DNA from: Bacteroides stercorirosoris | GTDB lineage: Bacteria > Bacteroidota > Bacteroidia > Bacteroidales > Bacteroidaceae | Direction of reading: 5' to 3' | Length of the DNA: 64,000 bases | Assembly (NCBI RefSeq): GCF_900142015.1 | Contig: NZ_FQZN01000001.1 | Span: 310,001-374,000, forward strand | Part shown: in pieces, positions 54,280-64,000 of the stretch | How positions within the stretch are numbered: the stretch's first letter is position 1 | Layout of the letters: every line of letters starts with the position of its first letter | Translations under genes and position numbers: made by a program | The notes under the pieces: generated by a model | The model's input: only the letters and a program-made list of their open reading frames with translations | Database searches by the model: none | Told to the model about the DNA's origin: nothing

Positions 54280-54486
54280 GACAGACAAAGTATGCAGGTA
54301 CGTTTTGCAAGTGCCCAACCTACTAAGCCACTACCTGCCTCTTCGTTTTTTTTATTTCACTATAAGGAAGCAATAAAATAGTTGGACAAGACAATCTTGT
54401 CACGGAAAACAGTGACAAATAAAAGAATTTACTAACATCTTTTAATTATTAGGATGAAAAAAGAATAACAGGACAAAAATTATATA

Positions 54487-54494
54487 TATATTTG
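54487..54494 (+). promoter_or_regulatory. -7 element of the surface-protein cassette
   Basis: TATATTTG fits TAnnTTTG, 39 bp before the ATG at 54534. No -33 TTTG at the standard distance. Confidence 0.5.
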
Positions 54495-54533
54495 TAACGA
54501 AGAACGTTAAACAACATTTTACACACTTAATTT

Positions 54534-57194
54534 ATGGGTCAACAATACGCATTTGGGCATGCGCATGTATTAAGACATGTATGTATGCTATTGTTCTTGT
54601 TGCCGTTTGTGATGGGTTGTGAAGAGGACAAAGAGCCTTCTGTCTATTCGCCGACACTGACTACTAACAGTGTTACGGGTTTAAGCCGTTTCGGAGCCAC
54701 CTTCCAGGGCACGGTTACGAAACACCCCGATAGTACCGGGGATTTGGCAATAGGCTTTCTCTATTCTACCTCGACCAGCCTGAGCAACGCACAAGAAGTG
54801 AACGCTACCCCGGTAGACGGCAACAACTATACTGCCGCAGTCGTAGGACTGACACCCGGAGAAAAGTATTACTATTGCATCTTTGCCCGCAGCGGTAAAT
54901 CCGTTGTCAAGGGAAAGACCAGCAGCTTCAACACCGAAGACGCCATTCCGCCTTCACTAAGCATTGCCGAAGCCACCGAGGTGACCGAAAGCGGCGCCAC
55001 CCTCACAGCCACCATCCTGGATAATGGCGGCTACGAACCTACGGTACGTGGGTTTGCCTATGCCATGTATGTGGAGAATGCCGGCGATCCAACCCTCGAC
55101 GACAACACCAAACTGGTGATTGGCGATAAGTTTGAAATAACGTTATCGGATCTGGCAGCCAACACTACCTACATCGTTCGTCCTTATGCCACCAATGATG
55201 CAGGGACAGGCTACGGTGAGTCGGTAAAGTTCACCACCAGCCAACAGAAAATCCCAATGGTCATTGCCAACGGCTCGGGCAGTCTTGCCAACAAGCCGGT
55301 GGAGGTCGTTGCATACGAAGCCGTCTGCATGGGCGCAGTCACGGAAGACCACGGTTTTACGGTTACTGAATATGGTTTCTGCTACAGCACCGAAAGCCGC
55401 CAGCCTACCATCGAAAGCAGCCAGCATATAAAGGCACAAGACGGTGCCAAAGGATTCTCCGCTACTCTGAAAGGGTTGACAGCCAGTACCAAATACTACA
55501 TGCGGGCGTATGCCAAAAGCGAGAAAGGCGTAGGCTACAGTGCAACGGTAGAGTTCACCACCGACAAAGAACAGGTGGTATCACTTACACAGGCTACTGT
55601 CACAGACCGTACTTCTTCTTCAGTTACTATTACTGCACAGATGGCTTATGAGTCTTTCAGTACGATAAAAGAAAAAGGCATTTGCTACGGGCAAACAGCG
55701 AATCCATCAGTAGACGGAACCAAAATTTCGGACAGCAGTACGGAACATAAGGTAACCGCCACCATCACCGGTCTGAAAGAAGGAGATACCTACCATGCCC
55801 GCGCGTATGCCATCACCCGCGACGGTACTTTCTACAGTGGCGACATTGCGTTCACTACCGAAACCACGTATGCTCCTTCCGTCAGCAAGCCTTCGGTATA
55901 CGATAAAACGGAAACAGGTGCTAAAGTACGCGCAAGCATCCGCACCAATGGCGGACTGGAAGTGACAGCAAAAGGTATCTGTTACAGCAGCACGAATGCC
56001 AAGCCGACACTGGAGGACCTGGTAGCCATATCTACGGAAGCTGATAACAGCATTCTTGTCAGCCTCAGCGATTTGCAGGGTGGTGTTACTTATTATGTCC
56101 GTTCGTATGCCACCAATGCCAAAGGCACGGGATACAGCGAAGAAGTGGAACAATTCACCACGACGAAGCACACCGAACCTACGCTGAACGGACTGAATGT
56201 CATGAATATCAAGGATGACAATGCAGAGGCAAGCGCTTCCATCGCCAATATCGGTGGAGAAGGAGAGACAATTGAAGAACGGGGCTTTGTGGTTTCCACT
56301 TCCGGCGATCCTACAATTGACGGCTATAATACTACCAAGTTCGTTTCATCAAGCACAGAAGACGCATTCAGTACTAAATTAACAGGGCTTAGATATAATA
56401 CATTATATTATATACGTGCGTATGCCGTAAATAAAGTAGGCACGGGTTATAGTAAGACACTCTCTTTCGAGACCGGAAGCAGTGAAAGAGCCACATTGGG
56501 CGAACTGAAATGCACCAAGACGGAAGCACACAGCCTCAGTTTCTCTTTTGAAGTTACAAGTACCGGAGGTGCGGAACTGACATCACAAGGCTTTATGTGG
56601 AGAAAGTCGGGCGAAAGCGAATATACGAATGTATCAGGCAAACTAACCGGAAACACGGTAACAGGAACAATTACGGGATTGACGGAGAACACCGGATATT
56701 ATGTATATGGGTATGTAGAGAATAAGAATGGAGAAACAAGCACCGGATATAATACCTTCAATACGGCTAAACTCCCTCCGGGCGAAGGCGATAATCCGAC
56801 ACCGGGAGATGATGACGGAACCAAGAAGCCGACAGTAGGCTATACAAACGTATCCGAAATATACGCAACAACAGCCTGGCTCAGTGCCAACATTGAAAGT
56901 GATGGCAAACTGACCATTACCGAGAAAGGCTTCCTTTGGATGGTAGATGACGGAACAGAACTCACAATCGAGAACGGGACAAAAATCATCGTCACTTCCG
57001 GAAGCACATCCATGCGCCACAAGTTGACCGGACTGACAGGTAAAACCCGTTATCGCGTGCGTGCCTATGCCATCAATGCCAAAGGTATCAGTTATGGCGG
57101 CTACAGTACTTTCACGACTGAAGATGCGGATAAACCAAATCCGGGAGAAGGTGACAACCCGACACCGGGACCAAATACCCGCAGCAATAAATAA
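54534..57194 (+). CDS. FN3-like repeat surface lipoprotein
   Basis: The 886-residue protein has a lipobox (VMGC) followed by acidic EEDKEP, like Bacteroides surface-export signals. ATG 54582 (MLLFLLPFVMGC) is an alternative start. Eight FN3-like/Ig-like repeats of about 90-95 residues follow; most end in a Y(Y)xRAYAxNxxGxGYS...FTT pattern, and each has a GFxYS/GICYS strand in the middle. Two copies of an NPGEGDNPTPG-type linker occur, one between repeats 7 and 8 and one at the end. Such arrays are usually adhesins or spacer stalks. It is followed 7 bp later by the LRR gene and has a paralogue at 62776. Confidence 0.85.
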   Translation: MGQQYAFGHAHVLRHVCMLLFLLPFVMGCEEDKEPSVYSPTLTTNSVTGLSRFGATFQGTVTKHPDSTGDLAIGFLYSTSTSLSNAQEVNATPVDGNNYTAAVVGLTPGEKYYYCIFARSGKSVVKGKTSSFNTEDAIPPSLSIAEATEVTESGATLTATILDNGGYEPTVRGFAYAMYVENAGDPTLDDNTKLVIGDKFEITLSDLAANTTYIVRPYATNDAGTGYGESVKFTTSQQKIPMVIANGSGSLANKPVEVVAYEAVCMGAVTEDHGFTVTEYGFCYSTESRQPTIESSQHIKAQDGAKGFSATLKGLTASTKYYMRAYAKSEKGVGYSATVEFTTDKEQVVSLTQATVTDRTSSSVTITAQMAYESFSTIKEKGICYGQTANPSVDGTKISDSSTEHKVTATITGLKEGDTYHARAYAITRDGTFYSGDIAFTTETTYAPSVSKPSVYDKTETGAKVRASIRTNGGLEVTAKGICYSSTNAKPTLEDLVAISTEADNSILVSLSDLQGGVTYYVRSYATNAKGTGYSEEVEQFTTTKHTEPTLNGLNVMNIKDDNAEASASIANIGGEGETIEERGFVVSTSGDPTIDGYNTTKFVSSSTEDAFSTKLTGLRYNTLYYIRAYAVNKVGTGYSKTLSFETGSSERATLGELKCTKTEAHSLSFSFEVTSTGGAELTSQGFMWRKSGESEYTNVSGKLTGNTVTGTITGLTENTGYYVYGYVENKNGETSTGYNTFNTAKLPPGEGDNPTPGDDDGTKKPTVGYTNVSEIYATTAWLSANIESDGKLTITEKGFLWMVDDGTELTIENGTKIIVTSGSTSMRHKLTGLTGKTRYRVRAYAINAKGISYGGYSTFTTEDADKPNPGEGDNPTPGPNTRSNK

Positions 57195-57201
57195 ACTTCC
57201 A

Positions 57202-60200
57202 ATGAAAAATAATAATAAAAAATATACGACTATGAAGCTGAAACATTTCTATGTAAGTGTATGCATGGTGCTGGCAAATATTCTTAGCATTCACGCTACT
57301 GTAAAGAATATTACTCTAACTGAAGCCGGAACTCTTTCTGTTCAAATACCAGAAAGTGAACAAGAACAAGTTACAGAACTAACCATAACAGGTCCGCTAA
57401 ACGGTGCTGATATCTTAACCATTCGTACAATGGCAGGTAATCTGAAAATACTTGATTTGAAAAATGCCAATATTATAGAAGACAAGAAGACCAGCTACTA
57501 CGGAACAGGGTCTAATGCAAACTATACCCAAAACAATGTTATCGGCGACCGCATGTTTTATGGTATGGCAGCATTGACGAAGATAGTACTTCCCAAAAAT
57601 GTATGGAGTATCGGTACTTGGACGGAAGATAATCCGTGGAATACGGACAAGACAAAAGTAAATGGCAACCCGAAAAGCGACTATGCCAGCAGTGATGATG
57701 ATACAAGTTATCCCGGATGCTCTTCTTTTGCCCGTTGTGTGAACCTAAAAGAAATAGAGTTCCCTACTACTTTATTGTGGATTGGCCCCAAAGCATTTAG
57801 CTATTGTATTAAACTAACCACCATTATCATCCCTGAAGGAGTAGAGGGCATGGGGGCTTATACTTTCAATCACTGTCAGGAACTGACCAATGTATCAATT
57901 CCTGCAAGTTTGGGAATCGGCAATAAGTTAACATGGTATTATCTCTCTGCTGATGGTAGTAATTACAACAGTAACAGCAATTATTTAGGTTATAACTTTT
58001 ATGACTGCACAAAATTATCCAATATAACCATTTCTGAAGGTATCAAACGTCTCGCACCTTTCATGTTCAATAAATGTACCGGTTTAACCACTATTACATT
58101 ACCTGCCGGTATATTACGGCTAAATAGTGCTTTTTACAACTGTTCCGGACTAACCACATTGACGTTACCGGAAAGCTTAACTGAAACAGGAAGTTTCAGT
58201 GGATGTAGCGCACTCACTTCTATAGTGATACCTAACGGAGTCAGTGACTTTAATAATTTAAGTTTTAACAACTGTACTTCGCTTAAATCTATCACATTAC
58301 CCAACCAAATAGCTATTATACCAAGAAGCTTTTTCCTAAATTGTACAGCTCTCACATCTGTCATTATTCCCAATACTGTAACGGAAATAGGAGAATCCGC
58401 ATTTCAGAACTGCAAAAATTTAACCCAAGTAACTCTTTCCACAGAAACTGGAAGCATTGGCAATAATGCATTTATGGATTGTACATCTCTTAAATCCATT
58501 AGTTTACCTAATAAGCTAATCATTATTGGACAATATGCTTTTGCCAACACGCCTTTAAAGAGCGTACAGCTTCCGCGAAGTTTAGCAGAAATCAATGCTT
58601 ATGCTTTCCAAAATTGTGTGGAAATGGAAAGTATCAATTTCCCTCCTAATGTCACGGATATCCGTTCTTATACATTCCAAAACTGTAAAAAGCTGAAAGA
58701 CATTGTTCTTCCCAGCGGCCTCATGACTATACAGAATTATGCATTCGATGGATGTAGCTCTTTAGGAAAAGTTACAATCCCCGGTGGTGTACAAACAATC
58801 AACGAAGGAGCATTCCAAAACAGCGGTCTGACAGAAGTTATCCTAAGCGATGGCGTTGTCAGCCTTAGCAATAATTCTTTCAAAGGTTGTAATCTATTAA
58901 AAACCGTTACTTTCCCGCCAAGCATGAAAACCATTGGTGGCTTCAGCAATACCGGTGTTAAGAATATACTCTTTGCAGAAGGAGCTGCACCGGAAGCTAT
59001 CAGCGAGGGCGCTTTTGCTAATTGCGACAGTCTATTAACTGTAACCCTGCCCAATACTATTAAGAAAATCGGTAAAAAAGCATTCTACAGCTGCGATACT
59101 TTGCAAAGCATCACCCTGCCCACTGCTATAGACTCTATCCTTACTTCTACATTCTACGGATGTAGATCATTAAAAAGTATTTCCATCCCTTCGGGTGTGA
59201 AAGGTATTCAAAGCGGCGCCTTTGCCCGTTGCACCAAATTAAAAACCGTAACATTGCCTTCTACCCTCTCCTATATTGGAGATAACAGTTTCCGTGAAAC
59301 GGGTATTACATCTATCAATTTGCCCGAAGGACTGAAAGAACTACATTTTGGGACATTTGCTAATTGCGACAGTTTAGTAAGCATTAAACTGCCCAACTCC
59401 TTGACTCAAATAATTAATACAGTGCAAAACAGCTTTAATCTTGAAGGGCAGTATTATGACAGTGCAGCAAGAGGTGTGTTCTACAATTGTAACAAGTTAG
59501 AAAGCATTGACATGGGCAAAGCTGCTCTGACAGCACTCGGCTTCTGTACATTCTATGAATGTCAAAAACTACGTAATATAGATTTATCAAATTGTAAGTT
59601 TGAGGAAATTCCTGATTATGCTTTCTATGATTGCGATAGCTTACGCAACGTTAAGTTCCCTGCCACCTTAAAGACTATCAGCAATTATGCCTTTGCAGAG
59701 AATTATTCATTGGCTTCATTAACCCTGCCTGCGGGTTTCAATACAATTAAAGATAATGCTTTCTCCAATTGCAGAAAAATAAAAAGTATCGACCTTTCCG
59801 CCACTTCACTAACTACTATCAAAAACTGGTTTGCAGATACTGATAGTTTGTATACTGTCAAACTACCCGAGACAATAACTTCATTAGAAGACGAGGCTTT
59901 CAGAAACTGCCCCATCCGGGAAATCAATCTACCGGCAGCTCTGACTTCCATAGGTAGAAATGCTTTAAACAAAAGTCAGATCAACAATCTGACAATACCA
60001 TCTAAAGTGACCAGCATTGGAGAATCCGCTTTCTATTATGGAACCTATAATCAGGTAGTGATACCAAGCAACGTAACTTCCATAGGCAATAGTGCATTTT
60101 ATAACGCTAACATAAAAAGCTCTCTGGAAATAACTCCTGCTGAAAGTATACAACTCGGGAACTCTGCTTTCCGTTGTTATGGCAGTTATTATGAAAATGG

Positions 60201-61296
60201 AAGTAACATCTATTATCATTTATCCAACGTTTATTGGAATTCTTCCGCACAGTTCCCCAAAGATAAATTCGGCCAGATAGACAACCTCTATTTACCGGCA
60301 GACGGAACTGTAAGTAGTAAAGACAACATAGGATATATCTTCTTCAATGGCATGACGGATTCTATCGCCATTGCTTACTCAAACAACCGTTATTCTGTTA
60401 ACAAGGCAATGAAAACGAAGAAAGTCACTTATACCAGAGACTTCAATCAGACAAGTGGCTACGGTGAAGCTGCCGGTTGGCAAACAATTGTGTTACCTTT
60501 TGATGTCAAAGAAATCACCTACTCCAGACGATATAGTCAGGAACAGGAAACCATTTCACTGGCACCCTTCGGAAGCGCAGCTTTAGAAACAGCCGGAACA
60601 TTACCTTTCTGGCTCTACGAATTAGGAACAGATGGCAAGTATAAAGCTGCCACCGAAATTAAAGCGCATCAGGCTTATCTGATCTGTATGCCGAACAATG
60701 ACAAATACCCCAGTGAAAACAACATCAACGGTGAAGTGAAATTTGCCGCATCCGATGCAACCAACGGTATTACCCTCGGAACAACTCAGGGAGTTTTGAA
60801 ACGCAGCAAAGGTACTAAATTTGACCTGGTGCCGACCTATGAGGGAGTGCTGCAACACGATACGGTATATGTATTGAATGAAAATAGATGGTATTCCGGT
60901 AATGATAAAGAATACCCTGCCGGTAGTGTATTCGTTAAAAATTATAATGATGGCTGGAACACCTATGCCGTCTATCCTTTCCGTGCCTACCTCGTCACCA
61001 ACGAAGGCAAAACCGCAGCAGCCAGCGCCCCCATGCTCTACAGCATCGGCGGCGGTGACGGCACCATCACCGGCATCGAAGACATTCCATTCGCCACCCC
61101 GGACAAAACCACGAAAGCCTACAGCCGTGACGGCGTGCTCTACATCAACACCGATGCCGACCGCACCATCCGCATCTACGACGTCACCGGACGTACCGTA
61201 CGCATCATCGAAGCCCGCGAAGGCGTGAACGAAGTGCACGGACTGGACAGTGGCATCTACCTGTTGGAAGGTCAGAAAGTGGCTGTCGGACGATAA
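57202..61296 (+). CDS. BspA-type leucine-rich repeat surface protein
   Basis: The start is ATG 57202 or 57232; the latter begins a typical signal peptide (MKLKHFYVSVCMVLANILSI). The 1364-residue protein is mostly BspA-type (LRR_5) repeats of about 23 residues with the pattern aFxxCxxLxxIxLPxxlxxI, running from about residue 100 to 1000. A beta-rich domain follows, and the C-terminal 75 residues (GVLYINTDADRTIRIYDVTG, then GLDSGIYLLEGQKVAVGR) resemble the T9SS sorting tail / DUF6383 type. BspA-like proteins bind host or bacterial surfaces. It lies between the FN3-like and PEGA genes on one strand; the short gaps suggest a single operon. Confidence 0.88.
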   Translation: MKNNNKKYTTMKLKHFYVSVCMVLANILSIHATVKNITLTEAGTLSVQIPESEQEQVTELTITGPLNGADILTIRTMAGNLKILDLKNANIIEDKKTSYYGTGSNANYTQNNVIGDRMFYGMAALTKIVLPKNVWSIGTWTEDNPWNTDKTKVNGNPKSDYASSDDDTSYPGCSSFARCVNLKEIEFPTTLLWIGPKAFSYCIKLTTIIIPEGVEGMGAYTFNHCQELTNVSIPASLGIGNKLTWYYLSADGSNYNSNSNYLGYNFYDCTKLSNITISEGIKRLAPFMFNKCTGLTTITLPAGILRLNSAFYNCSGLTTLTLPESLTETGSFSGCSALTSIVIPNGVSDFNNLSFNNCTSLKSITLPNQIAIIPRSFFLNCTALTSVIIPNTVTEIGESAFQNCKNLTQVTLSTETGSIGNNAFMDCTSLKSISLPNKLIIIGQYAFANTPLKSVQLPRSLAEINAYAFQNCVEMESINFPPNVTDIRSYTFQNCKKLKDIVLPSGLMTIQNYAFDGCSSLGKVTIPGGVQTINEGAFQNSGLTEVILSDGVVSLSNNSFKGCNLLKTVTFPPSMKTIGGFSNTGVKNILFAEGAAPEAISEGAFANCDSLLTVTLPNTIKKIGKKAFYSCDTLQSITLPTAIDSILTSTFYGCRSLKSISIPSGVKGIQSGAFARCTKLKTVTLPSTLSYIGDNSFRETGITSINLPEGLKELHFGTFANCDSLVSIKLPNSLTQIINTVQNSFNLEGQYYDSAARGVFYNCNKLESIDMGKAALTALGFCTFYECQKLRNIDLSNCKFEEIPDYAFYDCDSLRNVKFPATLKTISNYAFAENYSLASLTLPAGFNTIKDNAFSNCRKIKSIDLSATSLTTIKNWFADTDSLYTVKLPETITSLEDEAFRNCPIREINLPAALTSIGRNALNKSQINNLTIPSKVTSIGESAFYYGTYNQVVIPSNVTSIGNSAFYNANIKSSLEITPAESIQLGNSAFRCYGSYYENGSNIYYHLSNVYWNSSAQFPKDKFGQIDNLYLPADGTVSSKDNIGYIFFNGMTDSIAIAYSNNRYSVNKAMKTKKVTYTRDFNQTSGYGEAAGWQTIVLPFDVKEITYSRRYSQEQETISLAPFGSAALETAGTLPFWLYELGTDGKYKAATEIKAHQAYLICMPNNDKYPSENNINGEVKFAASDATNGITLGTTQGVLKRSKGTKFDLVPTYEGVLQHDTVYVLNENRWYSGNDKEYPAGSVFVKNYNDGWNTYAVYPFRAYLVTNEGKTAAASAPMLYSIGGGDGTITGIEDIPFATPDKTTKAYSRDGVLYINTDADRTIRIYDVTGRTVRIIEAREGVNEVHGLDSGIYLLEGQKVAVGR

Positions 61297-61373
61297 GCAA
61301 GATTAGTCAGAACCAGAATGATTAATCCAGAGAATCAGAAACGGAATAAAAACGTGAATAAACGAACAATAGA

Positions 61374-62753
61374 ATGAAATCAAACAAACTGAAATGCTGG
61401 TTGGCAGCGGTTGTGGTAGCAGTGATCTGCTGCCCCGCCGCACTGGCGCAGCAAAGCAAAATAGCCGTCGCATCGTTCAGCCGCATGGAAACGGACATCA
61501 CGGCACGCGTAACCGCCCCGAAGAAAGACCAGAACGGTGAAATCTGTGCCCTGATCCGCATCGTAACCAACGTAAAGGACCTGACGTTCGAACCGGACGC
61601 GCTCGGCATCACGGCACGCGAAAACAAAACCGGAGAAATCTGGCTGTACGTCCCCCGTGGCGCACGCCGTATCTCCATTCTGCACGACCAACTGGGCATC
61701 ATGCGAAACTACTTCTATCCGGACATCATCGAAAAAGGTACCGTATACGAAATGGTGCTGAACACCGGCGACAGCGAGGACAAGCCCGTTGTGGAAAACA
61801 ACATGCAGTTCTTCGTACTGCGCCCCGAGCCTGCCAACGCCAACGTATATGTGGACGATGAACAAGTGCCTATCGAAAACGGACTCTTCTCCGCAACCAT
61901 GCCCAAGGGCGAACATACCTACCGCGTAGAAGCCCCCATGTATCAGCCGGATGCCGGAATCGTCACGCTGGGCAGCGAACAGGTAATAAAGAGCGTCACC
62001 CTGAAACCCAAGTTCGGCTACATGGAAATCTTCTCCCTGCCCGAACAGGATGCCGACGTGTATATCGACAGCGTTCTGGTAGGAAAGACCCCCTATCGCA
62101 GCGACCGCATGGCCATCAAGGAATATAAGGTACGCATTGAGAAGCAGACTTACTTCCCCATCGACACCCTGCTGAACGTGACCGCCGGAGAAACCGTGCG
62201 CCCCACCTTCCACATGGAGTCCACCATCAAGCCTAAAGTGCCGATGAACACCCTCATCATGCTTCAAGCCGGTTACAACCCCAACGGAACCACCTTTGGC
62301 GCCATGCTGGGCTTCGGCCGGAAAAACGGTTTCTATGTAGGTTTCCGCAGCGACTTCGGTTCGGCAAGCGGCGAACTGGAATGTAACGGGGACGGTATCG
62401 TAGAAGGTGTCGATGCCACGACTCCGCCTTTCTATAAAGAAGGTGTGAAAAACAAATCGCGCATGTCCATCACAGGCGGTTATTTCCGCCAGCTGGGCAA
62501 GAAGTTCTACCTCTATGCCGGCGCCGGTTACGGTACACGCACGCTGACTTACGAACTGGCCGCCCCCATGACCATAGGCGAGAAAGAATATGCCGAAGGC
62601 ACACAGGTGAAAGATATGGATAACTCCGCCACAGGCGTAGCCGGTGAATTGGGCGGCATCCTGCGTTTCGGCAAGTTCTGCATCTCGGCAGGTTTCCACA
62701 CCGTGAACTTCAAGTATCATGAAGTGACCGGCGGTCTGGGATTTGTATTCTAA
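61374..62753 (+). CDS. PEGA-domain outer-membrane protein
   Basis: The 459-residue protein has a signal peptide (..AAVVVAVICCPAALA) and an N-terminal beta domain (30-145). Two PEGA-like domains follow (about 148-215, PANANVYVDDEQVPIENGLF; and about 217-285, PEQDADVYIDSVLVGKTPYR). The C-terminal part (about 300-459) has alternating strands and ends in GLGFVF, suggesting a small outer-membrane barrel. PEGA domains are found on bacterial surface and envelope proteins; the role is structural or adhesive. It lies 77 bp after the LRR gene and 22 bp before the second FN3-like gene. A long antisense frame over it is a shadow. Confidence 0.82.
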   Translation: MKSNKLKCWLAAVVVAVICCPAALAQQSKIAVASFSRMETDITARVTAPKKDQNGEICALIRIVTNVKDLTFEPDALGITARENKTGEIWLYVPRGARRISILHDQLGIMRNYFYPDIIEKGTVYEMVLNTGDSEDKPVVENNMQFFVLRPEPANANVYVDDEQVPIENGLFSATMPKGEHTYRVEAPMYQPDAGIVTLGSEQVIKSVTLKPKFGYMEIFSLPEQDADVYIDSVLVGKTPYRSDRMAIKEYKVRIEKQTYFPIDTLLNVTAGETVRPTFHMESTIKPKVPMNTLIMLQAGYNPNGTTFGAMLGFGRKNGFYVGFRSDFGSASGELECNGDGIVEGVDATTPPFYKEGVKNKSRMSITGGYFRQLGKKFYLYAGAGYGTRTLTYELAAPMTIGEKEYAEGTQVKDMDNSATGVAGELGGILRFGKFCISAGFHTVNFKYHEVTGGLGFVF

Positions 62754-62775
62754 CCTACTAAACAAGCGAATCACA

Positions 62776-64000
62776 ATGAAAATAAATCAGATAAAGAACG
62801 TGGTTCTCCCCTTGCTTCTTCTATTCTGCCTGATAGGTTGCAGCGAGGACAAAGAACCGCAAACATACCCGCCAACGCTGGTGACCAACAGTGCCGCAGA
62901 CATGACCCGCTTCGAGGCGCTCCTGTCCGGCAGTGTTGTAGAGCACGCCAACAGCATTGCCAAGGTGGAGGTCTTCTTCCTTTTCGCCAAGGGAAATTCG
63001 CTGACGGACGCGGAAGAATTTGCAGCCACACCGGACAACACCACGGAGGGCAGATATACCTGCCTCATCGACGGATTAAGTCCGGGAAACGAATATTGTT
63101 ATAGCATCTGCGCCCGCAGCGGAGGCAGTGTAGCCAAAGGAGAAGTCATCCAGTTTGAAACTCTCTCAAGCACCTCTCCCGTAGTGGCAACCACCGTTGC
63201 CACCAACGTCAACGAGAACGGAGCCTTGCTGAGCAGCGACATCACCGACAACGGTGGACAGAATGTTACGCAGCGAGGATTTGCTTACAAGGTTTATCAG
63301 GAAGGCATGCCCGAACCTACTACTTACGACAAGACCCGGACAGTCAGCATGGAAGCCGAAAACTTCAGTGCCCAACTTTCCGAGTTGCAGCCTCTGACCA
63401 AATATATCGTCAGAGCCTATGCCATCAACAAAGCAGGAACCGGCTACGGCGAAGCGGTAACCTTCACCACCGAAGAGCTGAAGATTCCTCAACTGACCTG
63501 TACGATGGGAGACGTCACGGCCTTTGCCGCCACTCCTTCTGCGGCTATCAGTACAAACGGAGGATTCAAGGTGACGGAATACGGTTTCTGCTGGAGCACC
63601 GAAAGCCAGGTGCCTACCACCGAAAACCTGAAAACCGTGACCGGCAAAGATGAAACGCCCAACTTCAGTGAAACCATTGAAGACCTGAACCCTGAGACTA
63701 CTTACTACTTGCGTGCGTATGCCATCAATGAAAAAGGAACAGGGTATAGCAATATCCTCACGTTCACGACTGAAAAGAAGCAAGTCGCCACGCTCACGAC
63801 TCCCGTAGCAAGCAACATCGAGGTTACTTCCGCCACATTAAGCAGCTCCATAGAGGTTCCTGCAGGCGTAGAAGTGACGGAGAAAGGTATCTGCTACAGC
63901 ATCTTCTCCACCAAACCCGCAACAGACGGGCCGCACGTCACTGATAAGAACCAGGGAAATACGATTCATGTAAACCTGCAGGATTTGAATGAAGGTGCAT
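62776..64000 (+). CDS. second FN3-like repeat lipoprotein, cut by window end
   Basis: Open from ATG 62776 to the window end (408 codons, no stop). The signal peptide ends in lipobox IGC followed by SEDKEP. The mature start (DKEPQTYPPTLVTNSA) closely matches that of the protein at 54534 (DKEPSVYSPTLTTNSV), and the three complete repeats plus a fourth align one to one with its repeats 1-4, for example VTEYGFCWSTES against VTEYGFCYSTES. It is a paralogue of that gene. The remainder lies beyond the window. Confidence 0.88.
   Translation, partial: MKINQIKNVVLPLLLLFCLIGCSEDKEPQTYPPTLVTNSAADMTRFEALLSGSVVEHANSIAKVEVFFLFAKGNSLTDAEEFAATPDNTTEGRYTCLIDGLSPGNEYCYSICARSGGSVAKGEVIQFETLSSTSPVVATTVATNVNENGALLSSDITDNGGQNVTQRGFAYKVYQEGMPEPTTYDKTRTVSMEAENFSAQLSELQPLTKYIVRAYAINKAGTGYGEAVTFTTEELKIPQLTCTMGDVTAFAATPSAAISTNGGFKVTEYGFCWSTESQVPTTENLKTVTGKDETPNFSETIEDLNPETTYYLRAYAINEKGTGYSNILTFTTEKKQVATLTTPVASNIEVTSATLSSSIEVPAGVEVTEKGICYSIFSTKPATDGPHVTDKNQGNTIHVNLQDLNEGA

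Noticed and set aside
61380..62774. Minus-strand open frame of 464 codons over the PEGA gene
   Set aside because: It is antisense to a gene with a clear signal peptide and PEGA domains, has no recognisable domain, and reflects codon bias of the real gene.

Overview
The window looks like chromosomal DNA of a gut Bacteroides or close relative. It has three SusC/SusD outer-membrane uptake pairs, an ECF sigma/FecR pair, a hybrid two-component system, many lipoproteins and secreted glycosidases, and repeated promoter elements of the Bacteroides form TTTG / TAnnTTTG. I cannot name the species from sequence alone. No tRNA, rRNA, CRISPR array, transposase or phage gene was seen.

Layout. (1) 1-548, minus strand: end-truncated DUF3575 protein. 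(2) 549-1248: intergenic, with a strong promoter followed about 50 nt later by a terminator, a likely small RNA. (3) 1249-13058, plus strand: an ECF sigma/FecR-controlled Sus-like locus (SusC, SusD, two GDPD phosphodiesterases, a serine-type sulfatase, an organophosphate antiporter). It has no glycosidase and seems built for phosphodiester and sulfate-ester substrates. (4) 13084-14513: AAA ATPase (DUF234-like) whose promoter runs into a perfect 54-bp palindrome. (5) 15068-26621, plus strand: TPR/HTH membrane regulator, DUF5004 lipoprotein, SusE-like secreted protein, SusC, SusD, GH71/99-like enzyme and inverting-type GH97, a candidate alpha-glucan locus; a small cupin follows at 26794-27318. 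(6) 27398-47534, minus strand: HTCS regulator, GH2, SusC, SusD, DUF1735/F5-8C lipoprotein, GH51 and GH78, a candidate locus for a pectic or arabinogalactan-like glycan carrying galactose, arabinose and rhamnose. (7) 47593-52195: housekeeping genes dprA, a thioesterase, a U32 protein, a DUF2059 protein and a DusB-type tRNA dihydrouridine synthase. (8) 52330-64000, plus strand: LPP20-like secreted protein, then a cell-surface cassette of an FN3-like repeat lipoprotein, a BspA-type leucine-rich repeat protein, a PEGA protein and a second FN3-like lipoprotein cut by the window end.

The most unusual non-coding signal is a set of four intergenic arrays (14708-14817, 16691-16799, 31256-31387, 54171-54279), each lying 3' of a gene and each built of units of almost exactly 22 bp. 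Two arrays share the same core in both orientations, a third shares part of it, and the fourth has a different sequence with the same period. A further region (49220-49330) carries decamers in 11-bp-spaced pairs.

Several starts were moved downstream from the longest reading frame because a signal peptide, an ATG or a promoter position favours the internal start; this is stated for each gene.
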